Assembly (NCBI GenBank): GCA_002104945.1
Contig: MCFH01000072.1
Span: forward strand, 169,646-233,645
Source: Piromyces finnis
Taxonomy: Eukaryota; Neocallimastigomycota; Neocallimastigomycetes; Neocallimastigales; Neocallimastigaceae
DNA length: 64,000 nucleotides
Direction: 5' to 3'
Position 1 is the first letter of the stretch; each line of letters begins with the position of its first letter. The position numbers and the translations under genes were made by a program. The notes beneath the pieces were generated by a model. That model saw only the letters and a list, made by a program, of their open reading frames with translations. It was not told where the DNA came from and did no database searches. Positions 12,801 through 25,544 of the stretch are shown here, piece after piece.

Positions 12801-15800
12801 CATATATATATGTAATTATTACAGGTATTTCAAAATATTCATCAATAAGATCTCTTTTTAAACTAATTTTCTTTTGGATTTTTATTTTAAACCATATTGA
12901 AAATGGTTCTTTTGGTTGAGCAAATGCAAATTGAGGACTTAATTCAAAAGATTCAATAAATGATGGTAATGATTTTATATAAAATTGACTTTGATCTGTT
13001 ATATTTAATCCCATATTTTTAAAGATATTAATGTCAATGTCTTCCAAAAGATTACCATTTGCTTTGTAGAATTTATCATTTGCTAAAGCAACTGTAAATT
13101 TTAATGCCATATTGGATTCATTTTTTATTTGAACTCTATTTCTATATAAACTTCCAGCTACACATAATTTAAAATCTAATACATTATTATCTATAAACAT
13201 AGGAACTTCTAATGCATGACCAATACATTTTATATATATTGGTTTTGCACTTTTATTATCAAATTCAATAATAAATAACTTTACATCTTCTCTAAATTGT
13301 AAAGATACATTATTTATTAGGTTATCACTTGGAGAATGAGGCTCATATTGAGGTGAATATTTAATATTAATATTAATATTTTTATCTCTTATCAATTGAC
13401 CATTGGAATTTTTTATGACTGAAAATAATGGTTCTTTACTAGAATTTCCAACTATATTTTGTTGAACTGTTTTATTTTTTATATTATTTATACTATTTGT
13501 CAGGTTATTATCCTCTATTGTATTTTCTTTAATAACTAAATCATTTGTAATATTAATTTCACTTTTTGATAAATCATAAGTATTATTTATAAAGCTATTT
13601 GAGGAATTTAATTTTTCATCATTATTATTATCGTTTAATTCATTATTTTCAAATATTTCAGTACTTTCTATTGGTCTTATAGAATATGATGTTTCTATAG
13701 CTCCAATATTTCCAATTTCTATAATTTTATTAATGAATCCTCCTGAAATACATTTTCCAAAATATATTTCAATTTCATTATCATTAATTATTTGATTTGA
13801 TGCATATTTTTTATTTGGATCATCACTACTTGCATTAAGTAATTGCGAATTATCACGTAATTTTTTATTAAGATTTTTACCATTAATAGATATGATTTTT
13901 GGAATACATTGTTTTACACAACAGTTAATTGGTATCTTAAATATTCCTCCATATGCCGCTTCAAAGTTAATACTTGAATTTGTAATATTTTCATTAAAGC
14001 CATTTGGACAATTGAAAATAATATCGATTTTGCATGTCATTCCAGCTGACATCATACCTTGTAGCTTATATTGAACTTCAAAATATGATGCTATTTCAAT
14101 AGGAAGTGGTAAAAGTTTAAAAGTATTTACTCTACATGAGGTATTAGTTAATGTTACTTTTTTAACATATCTTTTTCCTGATTCAAAATCTTCAAATGAC
14201 AAACTTGAAGGTTTTGCAGAAAATGGAATAATATTTTTATCTAGTTGATTGACTGTTTCATTTTTTATTTCTTTTACACTAGGAAGTGGGATATGTACTC
14301 TTTCGACTTTATTATTATTATTAAATTTATTTATATCCGATTTTTCTATTTCATTTAATTCACTATTAATTTTCGTAGTTTTTGTATTATCACTATCATA
14401 ATGATACTTTATGCCTTTCTTTTCAAAATTTAATGAATTTTGTTGTTTTTTTGAAATATCATTAAGATTTGATATTTGAATTTCTTTTTCACATGATTTT
14501 GTTATACCATCAATATTAAAACTGATATTTTTATCATTATAATTTTCTTTTTTTTTATCACCATTAGTATCATTTTCTAATGTAATTGTTTTATCTTTAG
14601 AATATGAAGCATTCTTCGTTAAAGTATCTATATTATCGTCATCTAATAAATATTCTTTATGATCTTCAATCAATTTTGAATAATATATATCTTTTTTTCT
14701 ATTATTTATCACATCAGTATATTTTAATATATTTTTATCTTTAATTTCTTTTTGTTCTTCATCAATAATTTTATTTATAATATTATTACTATTTAAATGT
14801 TGATGTATTTTATTTTTTTTAATATTATCATTAATTATAAATCTTCTAGCCTCTATATATTTTACTGGATTATTTAGTTGAAATTCATATTTCGATATTT
14901 CAGGTAAAGGATATTTTGTTTTTTTTAAATTTTGCTTATTTTGATTAATTTCATTATTTAGTAAATGTAAGGTTTCTAATTTTCTATTAATTTCCTTATT
15001 TTTTTGCTCTTCATTTTTAATATTTTCAATTTTATTCTGATTTCGAATTATTAAATAATTAATAATTATTTTGATATAAATATATAAATATAAATAATAT
15101 ATTATTTATAATGTTAAAAATTGTATAATTTTAAACATTTCTTTATTTACCTGGTTTTTAACTTTTAAAACTCTCATATATGCTTCTTTTCTTTTTTTGT
15201 TATTTCTTTTCTCTAGCGATTTATTTTTTAAATTTTCCAAATATTTTTTTTCTTTTTCATCCCTTTTTTTTTGCTTTTCATTTGAAATTAATTTTAAACA
15301 TTTATAATGCTCCATTTTTGATAATCTTTTAGAAGTTATTAACATTTCTTTTAATCTTTCCTTCTCCAACTCTACAGTTAAATAATCCAGGTCTTTGATT
15401 TTTTCATATTCAAGTGTAGAAATACCTAATCTTAAACCAATATTTATTCTTTTTTCATTTAATAAGTCAATTATTTTTTTTGATAATAATAACATTTTAT
15501 ATTTGTCTTTGTGTTCAATATACATATTTCTATATTTAATATCCTCTCGTAGTTCTCGAGACATAGGAACTCTCAATTGGTATGCATGGTTTATATTATA
15601 TTCAAAATCAACAAATGAATTACTTATATCTATATCTGGTACTTTTTGTTTAGCATATTCACATAATTTTATTGTATTATTAACATAATCCATCAATAAA
15701 ACATTTGCTGTATTCTATAATATATGTTCTAATTAATATAAATATATAATAAAGAGTATAATATTATTTATCATATAATATATACCTGTATACTTAGTAT

Positions 15801-16802
15801 ATCATTTTTAATCTCATTAAATAATTTTTCATCTTCCTTTAATTTATTTCTTTTTTCATTTATTTCCCTTTTTTGTTTGAAAAAATCTTTTTGAGCTATT
15901 TCAGAATTAAATTTTTTTGACTGATTATCTGAACTTAAATGATATTTATTTTTATAATCCATATATTTCTCTAATATTTTATTTTTACTATTTTTATATG
16001 ATTCTCCAGAAATATCTGGTAAATCATTAAGCGAATCCATATTTTGAAATAAATTATTATATTTAAATATAAATTCTTCATATTTTCTATCCTTATCATT
16101 TTCTATGCTAATTTTTTTGATAATATTATTTTCTTGATCTTGAATTTTAACATTATTTATATTATTATAATTCTCTTCATTTTCGCTCTTTTTGAAATAT
16201 TTATCTAAAATGTTATCTAGTTTATTTTTATCTTCCATTTTTGATTTAAATTCGTGATACATTCGTTCATCAGGATCATCTATATTATATGCATTTATAT
16301 TATTTTCATCAATTACACGAAAATCTTCTTTATTCTCTTGAAAATAACCAGGAAATAAGTTCTTATCATTATATATAAAATTAAATATTTCATCATTATT
16401 GTATAATTCAGTCCATTCTTCATCATTAATTTGATCTCTTGCATCTTCATATTGATCTTCGTCAAAAAGATTACTTTCTTCATCGCTACTGAAAATCCAT
16501 GGATTACTAGGAAAACTATCGTTATCATGGTCATCATCTTCAAAAGGATAATTAATATCTTCACGACTTTCATAATTATCATATTCGTTTTTAGGCATTA
16601 CCATATCATCATAGTATTTCAAATGATATACTTCAGTATCAATCAATTTATTTTCATTATTAACTAATTCTGTTTTTAAAGTAGTTTCATCCTTTTCAGT
16701 ATTATTATCATTGTCTATAATATTTTCATTACTCTCATCATTTTTTTCATCTTTATAAATAACTTCTTCATTATTTGTATTATTATCTATAGTTGTTTCC
16801 AT
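9898..16802 (-). CDS. CFAP74: CFAP74-like axonemal protein
   Basis: Three exons, 16802-15786, 15714-15151 and 15036-9898, join in frame to about 2239 residues. The first 330 residues are Asp/Glu/Asn-rich. Residues 340-640 are charged coiled coil. From about residue 800 come repeated ASH/MSP-like immunoglobulin folds. The first of these, LSFEDFESGKRYVKKVTLTN followed by MSAGMTCKIDIIFNCP, closely follows the corresponding part of animal CFAP74 (FQDFDIGK...KKKITLVNTT, PMSAGMSC). CFAP74 belongs to the central-apparatus C1d projection of motile cilia, so a role in zoospore flagella is inferred. The 5139-bp last exon is unusually long for this intron-rich region. The start at 16802 is the first ATG after stops; a longer N-terminus through another exon is not excluded. 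Low-complexity Asn runs interrupt the domains. Confidence 0.85.
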
Positions 16803-17216
16803 AATTTCAAATTTATATATTTTAATTTTTTTTTTTATTAATAAATAATAAATAATTTTATTAATAATACAAATCTCAAAAATTATACTGCTTTAAAAAA
16901 TAATTTCATTTAATTAAAAAATTATTTGAAATAATATAAACATTTTTAATTTTTATACAAAACTTTAAAAAGTGTAAATTTATTTGAATAAATACTTTCC
17001 ATTTTTATAAAATGTTGGTTATTGATATACATTTAATTTAAAATATATTAATCTAATGTATATTTAATTAATAATTATTTGTATACAAAGTTTTATAATT
17101 AAAAACAACTATTTTTATGTAGTTAATAAAATATAATGTAATTATAAGAATTAATAATAACTATATATAATTTCAATAATAATAATAATAAATAGTAAAA
17201 GTTAATAAGATTTTAA
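16803..17216. other. Intergenic region between flagellar genes
   Basis: This is a short A/T-rich gap between the CFAP74-like start and the stop of the EFHC-like gene. A (TAA) microsatellite run near 17176-17193 is the only structure seen. Confidence 0.6.
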
Positions 17217-19567
17217 TTATTCTTTAGACATATTTTCATTAGCTTTTGGGAACATCTGTGGATGATTTTTCATGAAATTAATTGCAAATTCATCAGCTCC
17301 AACAATAACAAACGGATGTGACCAGAACTTAAGTTGTGCACCTTTTAATATATATTTTTAAATTTTAAAATAAATATTTAATTTATAAATATATATAGAG
17401 AGAATAATATAGCATTATATTACCTATATAGAAATCTTCTGTCTTAAATGTTTCAGTTGATGCTGGATTATTAGGTTCTTTTTTTATAACATTACGTTCT
17501 TAATCATATAAACATATATTTAATTAATATATTATTCCTTTAAAAGTTATGTAATTTATAAAATAAATACTACCTAAAAACTTTGTATGTATAATACCAC
17601 TATTTCTTTGTTGTGGTTCATATACACTAATTGTATCATCTTCTAAATAATATGTAATTATAAATCTTCTATCTAAATCAATTTGCTTTTCAGTATTTAA
17701 AACAGCAAGATATCTAAGATTTACATGCTCCCAGTTAATAAATTTTTGGAAATCTCTTTTAGCTGGTTTTTCAACCAATGGAGAAGCTGGTGGTATCTCA
17801 TATGATTCATCTTCAACATTATCATATTTTTCAAATTCTATATTTTCTAGCATTCTAATACCATATTTTTCATAGTAATAATTGCGAGTAAATTCATCAC
17901 AATCACATATAACGACTTTTCTATTATAAATATCTAAAGTTACACCAATACCTAAGTCATAATCTCTATAATATTCATTTGTTGGTGATTCTTTACATTT
18001 TTCCATATTAATATCTTGTAATGCAACTTTCTTTGGTAAACTAGATCTTCTAAGAAATTGAGTTGATTCATTTCTACCAGAATTTTGAGGGTAATGTTCT
18101 AAAATTTCAATTGTATCATCTGATAAATAATAATGTAAAATCTTTATTTATATAAATATTGTAAAATATTGTATATTAATTCATCAATAAATCAATTATA
18201 GCAAATATTTATGTATAGAATTGTATATAATCAATTATTTATTTACCAATTTACGTTTATCCCCAAACATAGAATTTCTATCATCCCAAATACAATAAAA
18301 TCTTAAAACATGTCTATCATTTTCTAAAAATTGTCTTAAACTATAATCAGCTTTATATGGACGCTTTGGTTGCATTCTATATTTTTTATTAAATAAAATA
18401 ATTACTAAAATTTTTTCATTTTCTTAAAGTAGTATTTTTTTTAAAAAAAAATACCTTCTTAACTCATCCTTTCTATTTTCTGTAAATGGATCAGATGGGT
18501 AATCTGAATTTTCTGGAACCTGAATACCCAAATTTGTTAAGAAATTCTATATTGTACATGATAAATTCATTAATTTTAACTGAATACAGTTTATTAAATG
18601 ATTTTTGATAATTAGTTTATAATAACATACACGAGTGAAATTATCACAACCAATAACAATGAAGTCTCTTGAGTAAATTTTTAAAACCTTTCCAACATTA
18701 AAATCAAGTACTGTATAATGTTGATTTTTTGGACCATTTGGTAAAGGAACTTTATGTCTATTTAGAAAATCGGCTTTAATAAGTTTTTATTAAATTTTAT
18801 TATTGGATTATTATTAAAATAATATGCAATTATGTAATTTTAGAAATTAATAAATTTAAATTAATAATTATATTTTGATTTTTATTATATGATTTTCCAT
18901 ACATTGAGGAATTCCACTGTTTAATATCTTAGGTTCAATAATATGAACAGAATCATCTTCAAGATAGAAATAAATAATTACTCTTTAAATTATATTTAAG
19001 CATATGAATTATGTTATTGTTAGTTATAATATAGTTCGTATTTATACTATTTTATATTACTTTCTAATTCGAAAGCGTTCATCTCTTCTTTCCTGTACAT
19101 CTTCCACAAAATAAGCATAAAATCTTAAAACCTTTCAAATATTTTTATATATAAAATGAATAATTACATTATTATTTAAAATTAAATAACTTATTTAGCT
19201 TTAAATATAATATTACTTTTCTATCAAAAGCAATCCATGCTGGAATACTTTCAGAACCATCACTTTTTGGATATACCGATATAGAAGTTTTAATATTATC
19301 TTGCTCAACATGTGGCAATGGTATTCCACCTACAGATATTATTTATAAAGTTTTGAATATTCAATAATTTATGAATCTATAATAGGCATAATTATTTTTC
19401 ATATAATTACCAATTCCTGGTTTTCTGTCATTAACTAAACTTATATCTCTTTTCTTGTCAAGTGCATGAGACTTTCTAAAATTTGGAAGAAATCTTTTAT
19501 TTAATTCAAAATTATTTCCAGGAAGAAATGGAAGACTATCCTGGAGCTTTTGATAAATTGGATCCAT
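17217..19567 (-). CDS. EFHC1: EFHC1/2-like protein with three DM10 domains
   Basis: Ten exons join in frame to 517 residues: 19567-19411, 19329-19217, 19131-19061, 18982-18903, 18773-18631, 18546-18455, 18376-18247, 18141-17574, 17498-17424 and 17341-17217. The N-terminus carries the family hallmark LPFLPG followed by KPGIGG. Three DM10 (DUF1126) domains follow at about residues 80-188, 225-350 and 392-505. Each contains VLRFYA-, YYLEDD- and NSGI-type motifs and ends in (I/V)(V/I)..CD.FTR. EFHC1/2 and the alga Rib72 are ciliary doublet microtubule inner proteins at the ribbon. Human EFHC1 is about 640 residues and carries a C-terminal EF-hand region; this model stops directly after the third DM10, so the EF-hand part is absent. 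Its neighbour CFAP74 supports a flagellar role. Confidence 0.9.
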
Positions 19568-20074
19568 ATCAAGTTTTAGTTTTTATGAAATTCAAAATAT
19601 ATATTAAACAACAATGGATAAATATATTTTACAATACAAAACTTATTAAACAACTAATTAATAATTAATATTTTAATAATTAAAATTAATAATGTATAAT
19701 AGTTTTTGAATTAAATAATAATTTTATATACTTTTAAAAAGAATAAATTTTTTAAAACTATAATTTTTTAAAAAACTTAAAAATAAAAAAAACTGATATT
19801 AAATGTTTTTATATTAGTTTATATAAGTATTGTTAAAATTGTTATTAAATTTACAAAGGTTAACAAAAAATATTGTTTGTATCTTAAAACCAGCATGAAA
19901 TTAGTATTTAAATTAAATATAATTATATAATATATTATCCTAATAAAAATTATATAATTATAAATGTTCTAATATGTAAAATTTTTACATAAATAAAAAT
20001 ATTGTTTTTTTTTAGATTTAATAATGAAAATTTTTATTAAATAAATGTTTTTTATTATTATAAAATATAAATTA
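19568..20074. other. AT-rich intergenic region
   Basis: This stretch lies between the EFHC-like start and the LRRC45-like stop. A short plus-strand frame (19483-19668) is antisense to the EFHC first exon and is not considered a gene. Nothing else is seen. Confidence 0.6.
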
Positions 20075-21091
20075 TTAAAGATTATTGTTTTTAGATGAAA
20101 TAATTTTCTTTGAATTTTCATGAATACAATTAAATATAGATGTTTCCAGCGATTTCATTCTAATTGCTTCTTTTTCATATAAAGTCTTTATATATTCGTC
20201 CTTTTTCTTAATATCAGATTTTAATTTATTAATTATTTCCTTATTCTGATCATCATTATCATTAAGAATTGATATTTCATTTTGATATTTTACTTCTCTT
20301 GCACGAAATTCATCTTTTATCTTTTCTATTTCGATTTTCATATCATATTCAGCGTTTTTAAATTTTCCTTTATAAGTATTTATTTCACTCATGAGTGAAA
20401 TTATTTTTTCATTTAATTGATCTAATTTTTTCTTTTTATTATTTAATTCATATTCTAATTTTGAATTAATTTTTTCTTTTTCTTTAATTTTATTTTCTTT
20501 TTGACTTATTTCTTGACTATATTGTTTTCTAAGAACTTCTAATTGTTTTTCAAAATTCCCTTTCTGATGCTGGAATTCACTAACTTTCATCAATATAATT
20601 CTTATTTTATTTTCCTAACAGAAATTTAATATTATTAGTTTATTACTCTAAAAAAATATTTTAGTTTGAATAAATAAATATGCAACAATCTTACAATATC
20701 ATTCTTTAATTGTCTTTTAATACATGCTTTTTCATTTTCTGATTTTACTTTAAAACTATTTATTTTATTTTCCATTATTTTAAGAGTCTTAAATATATAT
20801 AATATTTTTTTATATAGAATAATAGATTGATTATTAATATTACTACTAAAATTTTTATATATAAATAATTTTTTAAATATATATAACATTAACCTTGCAA
20901 AGTAATATTTTTTCTTTCTCTAATTCAGATATTTTATTAATATATTTTTCGAATTCACTGCTATATTTATTTGTTAGTTCATATTCATTATCTTCAATTT
21001 TTTTAGCATATTGAATATCTAAATTAAACAATTTATCTTAAATAATATAAAAGAAATTAGAGATAATTTTAATATTAGTAAATACAATAAC

Positions 21092-21156
<65 letters not shown>

Positions 21157-24100
21157 CTTCAAATTGTTTAATTAAAGAGTCTTCTTTTCTTTTTAAATCT
21201 TCTATTTCTTCATTCATTTTATCATTTTCTTTAGATGTTATTATTAATTTATGTTTTAAATTATCTATTATTCTTTTGTTATTTTCATATTCTTTATTTA
21301 ATAATATGATATCCTCAGGAGTAATATAACCCTTTAATACATAAATAATTTTTAATATATATATATTTTTAATTAACAATTATTTATAATAAAATAATAT
21401 TATTTATTAATATAATAATTAAATTAAGCTATTTTTTTATGTTGAATTAGTCAATTACATTATCTTCGTGGAACTTTATTCTTGATTTTAAATATTCATT
21501 TTCTTTCATTATTTGTGTTATTTGTGATATCAATTCTGGAGAAAGGATTTTATTCGGAATACAATTTTCACTATTTATTGAACTAACTTCAGATAATTCA
21601 TCTTCTTTATCATTATCATTACCTCTTCTATTTTCAAAGGATGAGTCAATATATATTTTATCATTTATTAACTTAATATCACTTTGACTTGTAGAATTTG
21701 ATTTAATATCATTAAACTCATTTGAATCTATGCTTTTTTCATTAAAATTTTTATTATAATTATTATTAACTATATTGTCATTGGCATTGGCATAATTGTT
21801 ATTGTTATTGTTATTGCTATTATTATTATTATTATTATTAATATTATTATTATTATTATTTGTAGTATTTTTAATATTATTATTATTATTTATAGTATTT
21901 CTAATATTGGCATTAATTTTATAATTGTTGTTGTTGCTTGTATAATTAGCATAATTAATGTTGTCGTTTTCATAATTAGGATCAGTAATGTTGCTATTAT
22001 TAATAAAGTTGGAATCACTAGTATTGTTATTTTCATTTATATTATTTGTGCTATTATTATAATTGTTATTATTAATATTACTTGAGTTATTATAAATATT
22101 ACTTTCGCTATAGAGCTCATCATTATCATTATTTTCGTTTTTATTATTAATTTTATTATTAATAATAATTTCGAGATTTTGTAAATCTATTGTTAAAATA
22201 AAAATTAATATTAAATATTAAAAAATAAATAATAATATAAATAAAAATATATTTTATATTATATATTTATTAATCTTTTAAAATTTTATTACTTTCATTG
22301 GCCTTACTATTAAAATCATTTATATTTATATCTTTTAAATTGTCAAGAAACATATTTTTTTTAGAATTAACTCTATTGCATAAACATTTATCCTGAATAT
22401 TATTGCATTGACAATCATTAGAACGTGTTGAATATTGGTTATTTGCTTTATAATTATATATGGATTATTTATTATTTCATTATATTAATATTATATTAAT
22501 TTTTATAAAATATATTTAATTAGTATTAGTAATATTAATATTTTAAATATTATATTATATGATTATATATAAAATATTTACAATTAAACAAAATATTTGA
22601 ATTTATATAGTTATCATTTATATTAAAATCAAAATTGTTTAAAATATTTTTATTATCATTTTTCATATTTAATTTTTCATTAGTTATAAAATCTACTTTA
22701 TTATCATAGTCCATATTAAAGGATAAAAGATCATCAATTGAAATATTTTCTTGAGATGACAAAAATTTAATAAAATCATCAATTGAATCAGTTTTATCTA
22801 AATCTATTTTAAATGTTTCTGTATAATTTTTCTCAGTATTTTTCTTTTTATAATTTGTTAATTCTTTTGGTTCTATCTTTACGTTTCTACTATATTTAAT
22901 TATATCCTCACTTTCACTATCGAAAGATTTTAAGTATTTATCATAATTTTTTATTTCGAAATTTGAATCAAGATCCATGCTAAGATCCAAATTAAGATCA
23001 ACATCAAAAGAATTATTATATGATGATGGTATATCACTTGATTTATTATTATATAATGAATATGTTTTACTGGATGGTTTTTTATGAGATGATTTATTAT
23101 CGGTTTTTATTTTATTCTTTTGATGTTTTAAATATTCTTTATTTGATATAGATGATTTTTCATTTTCATCATCATTGTCTTCGTCATCATTATCACTTTC
23201 ATTGATTTTACAAAGTTTTTTATCTTTTTTATTATTAAATAAAATATTTTAATTTAATTTTTAATATTTTTAATATAAAAATATAATTATATTATTATAT
23301 CATTAATACTCAATTATTTATAATTATATATACCAATTTTCTTCAATAAATCCGAATCTATATTATTTCCAAATAAATCTAATTCTGTTAAAGAATTATG
23401 TGGTAATAACTTCATAATATATCTTGCAAATGAATTTCCAAACTTATTATATTTCATGTCTATAATTATTAAGTATTAATACATATTACAAATATTAATT
23501 ATAAACATTTATAGAATACTAAATCTCAAATATAAATCTTAATTGTTTTATTATTTACCAATTTTTTTTATTTTCCTATTCTTTTTTAAACATTTTATAA
23601 ATTCTATTGCCCCTTCAGATGTAATTTGATTATGATTTAAAATAATATCTTCTATTGTTTTATTTTTTGTAAGTGCTTCGCCTATTTTTTTCATATTTTC
23701 AACCTCCGAACCCAATAAATTTTCTTCTAAATTCAAGCTTATATTATAATGAACAAACTATTAACATAAATATATATTATATATAAGCATATTAATTTTA
23801 TATTTATTTACCATGTAATTGTTTTGTTTTTTACTATTAATTCAACTATGTCATCAATATTTTCTTTTCTTTAAAAAAGGTTTTTTATATATTTAATATA
23901 TCATTCAATATTTTTTTATTATATGTTGATCATATATATCAAAATAAAATCATTATATTTACTAACTTTAAATGATTATTTTTTAAATATAATACTTTAA
24001 TAGTATTATTTGATGCAAGGGTCTCAGAAATCTTCGAAAATCCTCTTGAACTGAATGCAAAATAACACTGAGTAAGTGATAATATGTCGAGATTTTCTTG

Positions 24101-24397
24101 TCCTTTAATTAATTCTGATAAAATTTTTACTTTCTATTTAATTATTAAATAAAAAATTATTAATTTATTCAAAATATATTTTATAAAAAAAAATTTTACC
24201 TTTTTCATATTACTTATTTTATCCTGAGAAGACAATTTTTTAGAATTACTAGAAAGGATCCACTTTATATCCATTGTATTAAATCCATTATCATTACCCT
24301 GATCCAATACTAAATTCATATCTAATAGATCCATGTCATATTTATGGCATAATTTAATATATTGAGAATTATAATCTTCACTAACGACGGAACTCAT
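20075..24397 (-). CDS. LRRC45: LRRC45-like leucine-rich repeat, coiled-coil protein
   Basis: Twelve exons join in frame to about 1066 residues: 24397-24200, 24133-23967, 23868-23812, 23737-23559, 23459-23334, 23223-22582, 22445-22293, 22186-21459, 21331-21157, 21036-20894, 20787-20695 and 20614-20075. Residues 80-240 form ribonuclease-inhibitor-type leucine-rich repeats (TIKVLYLKNNHLK, TCLNLEENLLG, SLTELDLFGNNI). A very Asn/Asp/Ser-rich insert of about 500 residues follows. The C-terminal 350 residues are coiled coil. The order LRR then coiled coil and the end (EKEAIRMKSLETSIFNCI) resemble animal LRRC45, a centriole/centrosome linker protein also linked to ciliogenesis. The Asn-rich insert has no counterpart there. 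The tiny exons have single consistent phase solutions. One intron contains a TAA/TTA microsatellite at about 21091-21155. Confidence 0.72.
21091..21155. repeat. (ATA/TTA)n microsatellite within an intron
   Basis: About 65 bp of uninterrupted trinucleotide repeat lies at the donor side of the intron between exons 9 and 10 of the LRRC45-like gene. The intron begins GTATTATTATT, so the repeat directly abuts the splice donor. Confidence 0.9.
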
Positions 24398-25544
24398 TTT
24401 TCTTTTTTTATAATAATTAATTAATCCTCATAAAATTCGAATTATTATAATCTTAATTTTGTTAATATATAAATGGATATTATATTAAAAGTATTAAAGG
24501 ATAAGAGCAAAAGACTCTAATATATAAATAAAATATTTTTACAAGTTAACATTTAATTCGAAAAAAATAAATATAAAGTGTAAAATCAATATATAAACTG
24601 ATAATTTAATACATTGACAAATTTTTTGCAATTCTACAACTTTAATATATATAATTGTATTTTATGTATTTTATAGTTATTAAAGGTGCAAAATAGTTTA
24701 ATTTTTAATTATAATAAATATATAAAATAAAAATTTGTTTATTTTTTCTTGAAAAGCTCGAAATAATTGAAAATCACCTTTCAATAAACATAAATACAAT
24801 ATATATATATATTTAATAAGAGTTCCCGTTTATTAAAAAATATATTTCATAAAATACTATAAAAAGAAAAAGTTGCATCATTCTTTATATAAAATATATA
24901 ACTTGATTAGGTTAGCTGGTATATATATTTAAAATTTTTAATAGTGATAGCTAATGTACTTAATGTAACTGACGTACATTTTTTCTAATATGTATTTTTC
25001 TATTATTTTACATTAATTCTTTATAATGTATAATCCATATAATAGAAAATATAAAATTATTTTAAAAAAATCTTAAAATTTTATATTTATTATTAATATA
25101 TATATTATATAAGTAAATGATTTATTTAACCATTTATTTAAATCAATAATAATTAAAAATCAAATTAAAAAATCAAGTTAATTTTAATATATATATTAAA
25201 TTAAAAAAAAAATAAATGTAAAGTTTTAAAATTAAAATCTTTTTACATAAATAAAAATATTATTATTAATAAGGTAAATTTAAAAGAAATTATTTATCGG
25301 CACTTTGAATTAACAATAATAAATATTAAATTAATTTAATAACGATAGTAAATATTAATATAAAATTAGTTAATAATTATGAAAAGAGTATTTAAATTTA
25401 TTAATAATATTATAATTTATTTATTTTATAAATGTCTTTAATTATTTTTTATTTTCATTATTCACTTTTTATACAAATAATAAATTTATTAAAAATTAGT
25501 AATTAGAATAATTTTATATTTAAAAAGTCTTTAAATTATTAAAT
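24398..25544. other. Divergent intergenic region
   Basis: This is 1.1 kb between two divergent genes, LRRC45-like (-) and leucine carboxyl methyltransferase (+). It should carry both promoters. The sequence is A/T-rich with AT repeats, and I recognise no promoter element. Confidence 0.6.

Noticed and set aside
14710-14712. Start of the large CFAP74 frame at 14712
   Set aside because: The codon there is GTG, and the frame continues upstream through a normal exon with splice sites to two further coding exons, so it is internal.
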